In this document: in pieces, positions 62,143 to 64,000 of the stretch
Position numbering within the stretch: position 1 is the stretch's first letter
Layout: each line of letters opens with the position of its first letter
Notes under the pieces: generated by a model
What the model saw: the letters and a program-made list of their open reading frames with translations, nothing else
What the model was told of the DNA's origin: nothing
The model's database searches: none
Assembly (NCBI RefSeq): GCF_024662215.1
Contig: NZ_CP096115.1
Coordinates: 2,108,001 to 2,172,000 of the forward strand
DNA from: Methanoplanus endosymbiosus
Lineage (GTDB): Archaea; Halobacteriota; Methanomicrobia; Methanomicrobiales; Methanomicrobiaceae
Length of the DNA stretch: 64,000 nt
Reading direction: 5' to 3'
Program-made: the position numbers and the translations under genes

Positions 62143-62349
62143 GATTGTTTTTTCTGTTTATAACTGTAAAATGGTCAGAATATCCTTATTATGTGGTTAT
62201 TTTTCATGGTTTAAACAATTTCTGACTATTTCTGTGTGGTGTGGATATTTTGTTCATGATGGGGTCATCAGGGTAAAATTCCGGATTAAAAAAGAATCAT
62301 TTATATGTCTCCTGTGACAGATATTATAGAGCACCACGGTGTTAAAACA

Positions 62350-62424
62350 GGGCTCGTGGTCTAGCTGGTTTATGACGTCGCCTTGACACGGCGGAGGTCT
62401 TGAGTTCGAATCTCAACGAGCCCA
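62350..62424 (+). tRNA. tRNA-Val (anticodon GAC)
   Basis: Acceptor GGGCTCG (62350-62356) pairs with CGAGCCC (62417-62423), followed by discriminator A 62424. Anticodon stem TCGCC/GGCGG encloses the loop TTGACAC with anticodon GAC. T arm TTGAG-TTCGAAT-CTCAA is intact. No CCA is encoded. A TATA-like TTTATATG near 62299-62306 lies upstream. The 3' half of this gene is the probable attachment site of the adjacent element. Confidence 0.95.
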
Positions 62425-62744
62425 CTAACTTTTCTGTTTTTGTCGTTATTTTGTGCTTCATTCGTCAATAGAGCATCTGTTAATCTATCAATCTTAAATT
62501 CTAAGGTATTTATCCGGCTGTTCAGTGATTCCGGCGTTTTATCCTGTTGCAACAATTCATCCTGATATTTACCATCTGAGAACCTGATATTATAGCCTCC
62601 GGGTACCTCCTGAATGATAATTTCCTTACCGACTTTATCCGCCAATTCATTGACAGGAAACCGAATAGAGGCATAAGAATAGTTATTTCTAATTTTGTGC
62701 TGCGTTATTTTTCCGCTCCATTTTCTCAGTTCTGTTGTGCTCAT
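62370..62744 (-). CDS. Element gene ending in the antisense strand of tRNA-Val
   Basis: This 124-residue protein begins MSTTELRKWSGKITQHKI after GAGGTT. Its C-terminal 18 or so residues (VEIRTQDLRRVKATS) are read from the antisense strand of the tRNA. Such read-through is a hallmark of genes created or cut at an archaeal tRNA attachment site. The N-terminal half resembles a short DNA-binding fold (SIRFPVNELADKVGKEIII), but no family was recognised. No integrase is visible in the window. Confidence 0.65.
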   Translation of the reverse strand: MSTTELRKWSGKITQHKIRNNYSYASIRFPVNELADKVGKEIIIQEVPGGYNIRFSDGKYQDELLQQDKTPESLNSRINTLEFKIDRLTDALLTNEAQNNDKNRKVSGLVEIRTQDLRRVKATS

Positions 62745-62971
62745 AACCTCTATTCTGATGTTGCAACATTTAAGGATAACCGCCGCCGCAAAAGCCTGTC
62801 AGGTGCCTTATATTGTAATGTAATTATGAATCTATAGTAAATGTCATGCTGGATAATAACGGCGCTCTGTGTGCCTCCTGTAAGCCATTTTACGGGCATT
62901 TATTTAGATAATGGATATTTCCTATAGCCTGACTAATTAAAAAAGGTTGGAATTATTATTTGTTGGTAATA

Positions 62972-63178
62972 TTAGCCTCTGGTGTGTGCGCCTGTGGTGT
63001 TTCTGCCATTTGATGGAAGAATAATAACACTTTTTCCGGCTGCGTGTGCCTGGTCAATATGTGCCTGTTGTTCCGGTGTTGTTATGTCGTCAATGATGAA
63101 TACCGTCTGCGTGAATTGATCTTGGCTGGATGCTTCAATTTTATCTAAAATATTATGAAGTTGGTTTATTGTCTTCAT
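62972..63178 (-). CDS. Small element protein, unknown
   Basis: This 68-residue protein begins MKTINQLHNILDKIEASS and contains FIIDDITTPEQQAHIDQAH, then GKSVIILPSNGR. The ATGA overlap with the upstream gene and GGAG about 8 bases before fix the start at 63178; a GTG at 63187 is possible. No family was recognised. It lies in a three-gene run with the next two entries. Confidence 0.6.
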   Translation of the reverse strand: MKTINQLHNILDKIEASSQDQFTQTVFIIDDITTPEQQAHIDQAHAAGKSVIILPSNGRNTTGAHTRG

Positions 63179-63471
63179 CAATTCCACTCCTTTACCTTCT
63201 CTGACTTTTGCCTGTTCTCAAGTTCATCTATCCGGCGCTCAAGTTCCAATAACTCCTCATCCTTCAGGCATGAATTTAAGGTCTGGCTTATCTGACTGAA
63301 GGTTCTGGCATATGCTAAATAAATCTGGTCGCTCTCTTTCGCTCTGAACCTGTCGGTTGCAATTCGTTTATATAATTTTTTTGAGACTTCAGAGAGCATT
63401 TTAACGAGTTCTTCACGTTTAAGCGCCTGCGCATCCTTATTCTTTGGTTTGAATGGTTCGTTATCTGCCAT
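63178..63471 (-). CDS. Small helical element protein, unknown
   Basis: This 97-residue, highly charged, mostly helical protein begins MADNEPFKPKNKDAQALKR and ends ERRIDELENRQKSEK, suggesting a coiled coil. The start at 63471 follows GGAAGGCG; the stop overlaps the downstream start as ATGA. No family was recognised. Confidence 0.65.
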   Translation of the reverse strand: MADNEPFKPKNKDAQALKREELVKMLSEVSKKLYKRIATDRFRAKESDQIYLAYARTFSQISQTLNSCLKDEELLELERRIDELENRQKSEKVKEWN

Positions 63472-63473
63472 AT

Positions 63474-63800
63474 TTACGCCTTCCATTCCGGATGGTGTGT
63501 TTGTCCGGCCGCCTCTGCTTCAGCCTTACGGCGTGCATTTCCTGCACCAATCTTCTTAAGCTCCGGCGGCATTTGTCCGGACGTTATGCCGGTAATCTCA
63601 AGTCTGAATAATGGATTACATGGAAGGATTACTATCGATTCCTTCCGGTTGAAAGTGTGAATACATCCACAAATCGGACATAGAATTTCTATCTTGTTCC
63701 TTTTGATGCTGCTATGTGCTATAACTGGTAACGGCTCTAATAAGTCATCAATTGTAAATTTTATGCCCCCGCTGCCGTCTGGATTTCTGATAATTTCCAT
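63474..63800 (-). CDS. Small zinc-finger-like element protein
   Basis: This 108-residue protein begins MEIIRNPDGSGGIKFT, with AGGAGG upstream fixing the start at 63800. It contains CPICGCIHTF followed 15 or so residues later by a cysteine (VILPCNP), a possible zinc-binding site. The C-terminus is Ala/Glu rich and helical. No family was recognised; a DNA-binding role in the element is conceivable. Confidence 0.65.
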   Translation of the reverse strand: MEIIRNPDGSGGIKFTIDDLLEPLPVIAHSSIKRNKIEILCPICGCIHTFNRKESIVILPCNPLFRLEITGITSGQMPPELKKIGAGNARRKAEAEAAGQTHHPEWKA

Positions 63801-63869
63801 GTTATAGCCTCCTGCCTGGTGTCGGCTGTGGTGGTTTGCCTGGAAAAGCACCAACCAGTATAAATAATG

Positions 63870-64000
63870 TTCGGTTATCTTCGGTTATCGTTCGGTTATC
63901 CTGAAATAGGATAACTGAACCGGACTTCATTTTATCCGCCAATCTGGAAATAATAGATTTATTGGCGTTGTTTTTTGTCAAAAATTGTTCAGTTATCCGG
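63870..64000. repeat. Iteron-like repeats TTCGGTTATC / TTCAGTTATC
   Basis: Direct copies of TTCGGTTATC lie at 63870-63879, 63880-63889 and 63891-63900. An inverted copy of the variant, GATAACTGAA, lies at 63910-63919, and TTCAGTTATC is at 63988-63997 near the window end. Tight tandem repeats upstream of the small element genes could be replication-origin iterons or operator sites for an element regulator. More copies may continue past the window. Confidence 0.7.

Larger units (their letters stand above)
62425..64000 (-). mobile_element. Edge of an element integrated at tRNA-Val
   Basis: Beyond the tRNA gene the gene style changes: small, tightly packed minus-strand genes without family matches and with start/stop overlaps, followed by repeats. 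This is what the end of an integrated plasmid or virus looks like in archaea. The opposite attachment site, and any integrase, must lie beyond the window. The left end coincides with the tRNA 3' end, as expected for attB. Confidence 0.55.

Noticed and set aside
63870-64000. Possible CRISPR array
   Set aside because: The repeats are only 10 bases and directly adjacent without unique spacers of constant length, so they look like iterons.

Overview
The window is chromosomal DNA from a hydrogenotrophic or formate-using methanogenic archaeon, almost certainly of the order Methanomicrobiales. It carries complete mcrBDCGA and mtrEDCBAF-(AG)-H operons and two formylmethanofuran dehydrogenase operons. 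A cytosolic HdrABC-MvhD module is embedded in the first Fwd operon, an arrangement typical of methanogens that bifurcate electrons through soluble heterodisulfide reductase. Archaeal features include ATGA gene overlaps, GGTG/GGAGG ribosome binding sites, TATA-type promoters and DUF3344/PEGA/NosD surface proteins. The species cannot be named from the sequence alone. Layout: 1-8.9 kb (+) is fwdF'(3' part)-hdrC-hdrB-hdrA-mvhD-fwdD-fwdB-fwdA-fwdC. 9.2-13.3 kb (-) is a second, convergent fwdDBAC operon. 13.75-17 kb (-) is a molybdopterin operon: a 61-codon Cys-rich gene, moeA, and a moeA fused to a periplasmic-binding-protein-like domain. 17.3-21.7 kb (-) is a MoxR/DUF58/VWA operon. 21.9-33.0 kb (+) is a tightly coupled operon of three DUF3344 surface proteins, a TiaS-like protein and a complete ECF-type importer (S, fused A-A', T). 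33.3-47.4 kb is a molybdenum/tungsten island: tupABC, wtpABC, a MOT1-type molybdate permease, two modA, trmO/tsaA, modB, modC, a small winged-helix gene, a molybdenum-storage-protein homologue and a mobB-moaE fusion. 47.8-58.9 kb holds mcr and mtr. The right end has a putative bis-haem membrane protein, an Mrr endonuclease, a cupin, tRNA-Val(GAC), and the edge of an element integrated at that tRNA with iteron-like repeats at the window end. How the genes work together: Fwd (CO2 to formyl-methanofuran) needs a Mo- or W-bis-pterin cofactor, HdrABC-MvhD supplies its low-potential electrons, Mtr and Mcr finish methanogenesis, and the island between them supplies, stores and inserts Mo/W. The least explained unit is the DUF3344-ECF operon. 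It lies inside this Mo/W neighbourhood, and its upstream region shares a 19-of-22-base motif with the mod operon upstream region. I propose it as an uncharacterised surface-capture plus ECF-import system, possibly tied to metal or cofactor supply. All calls come from reading the sequence; no database search was run.
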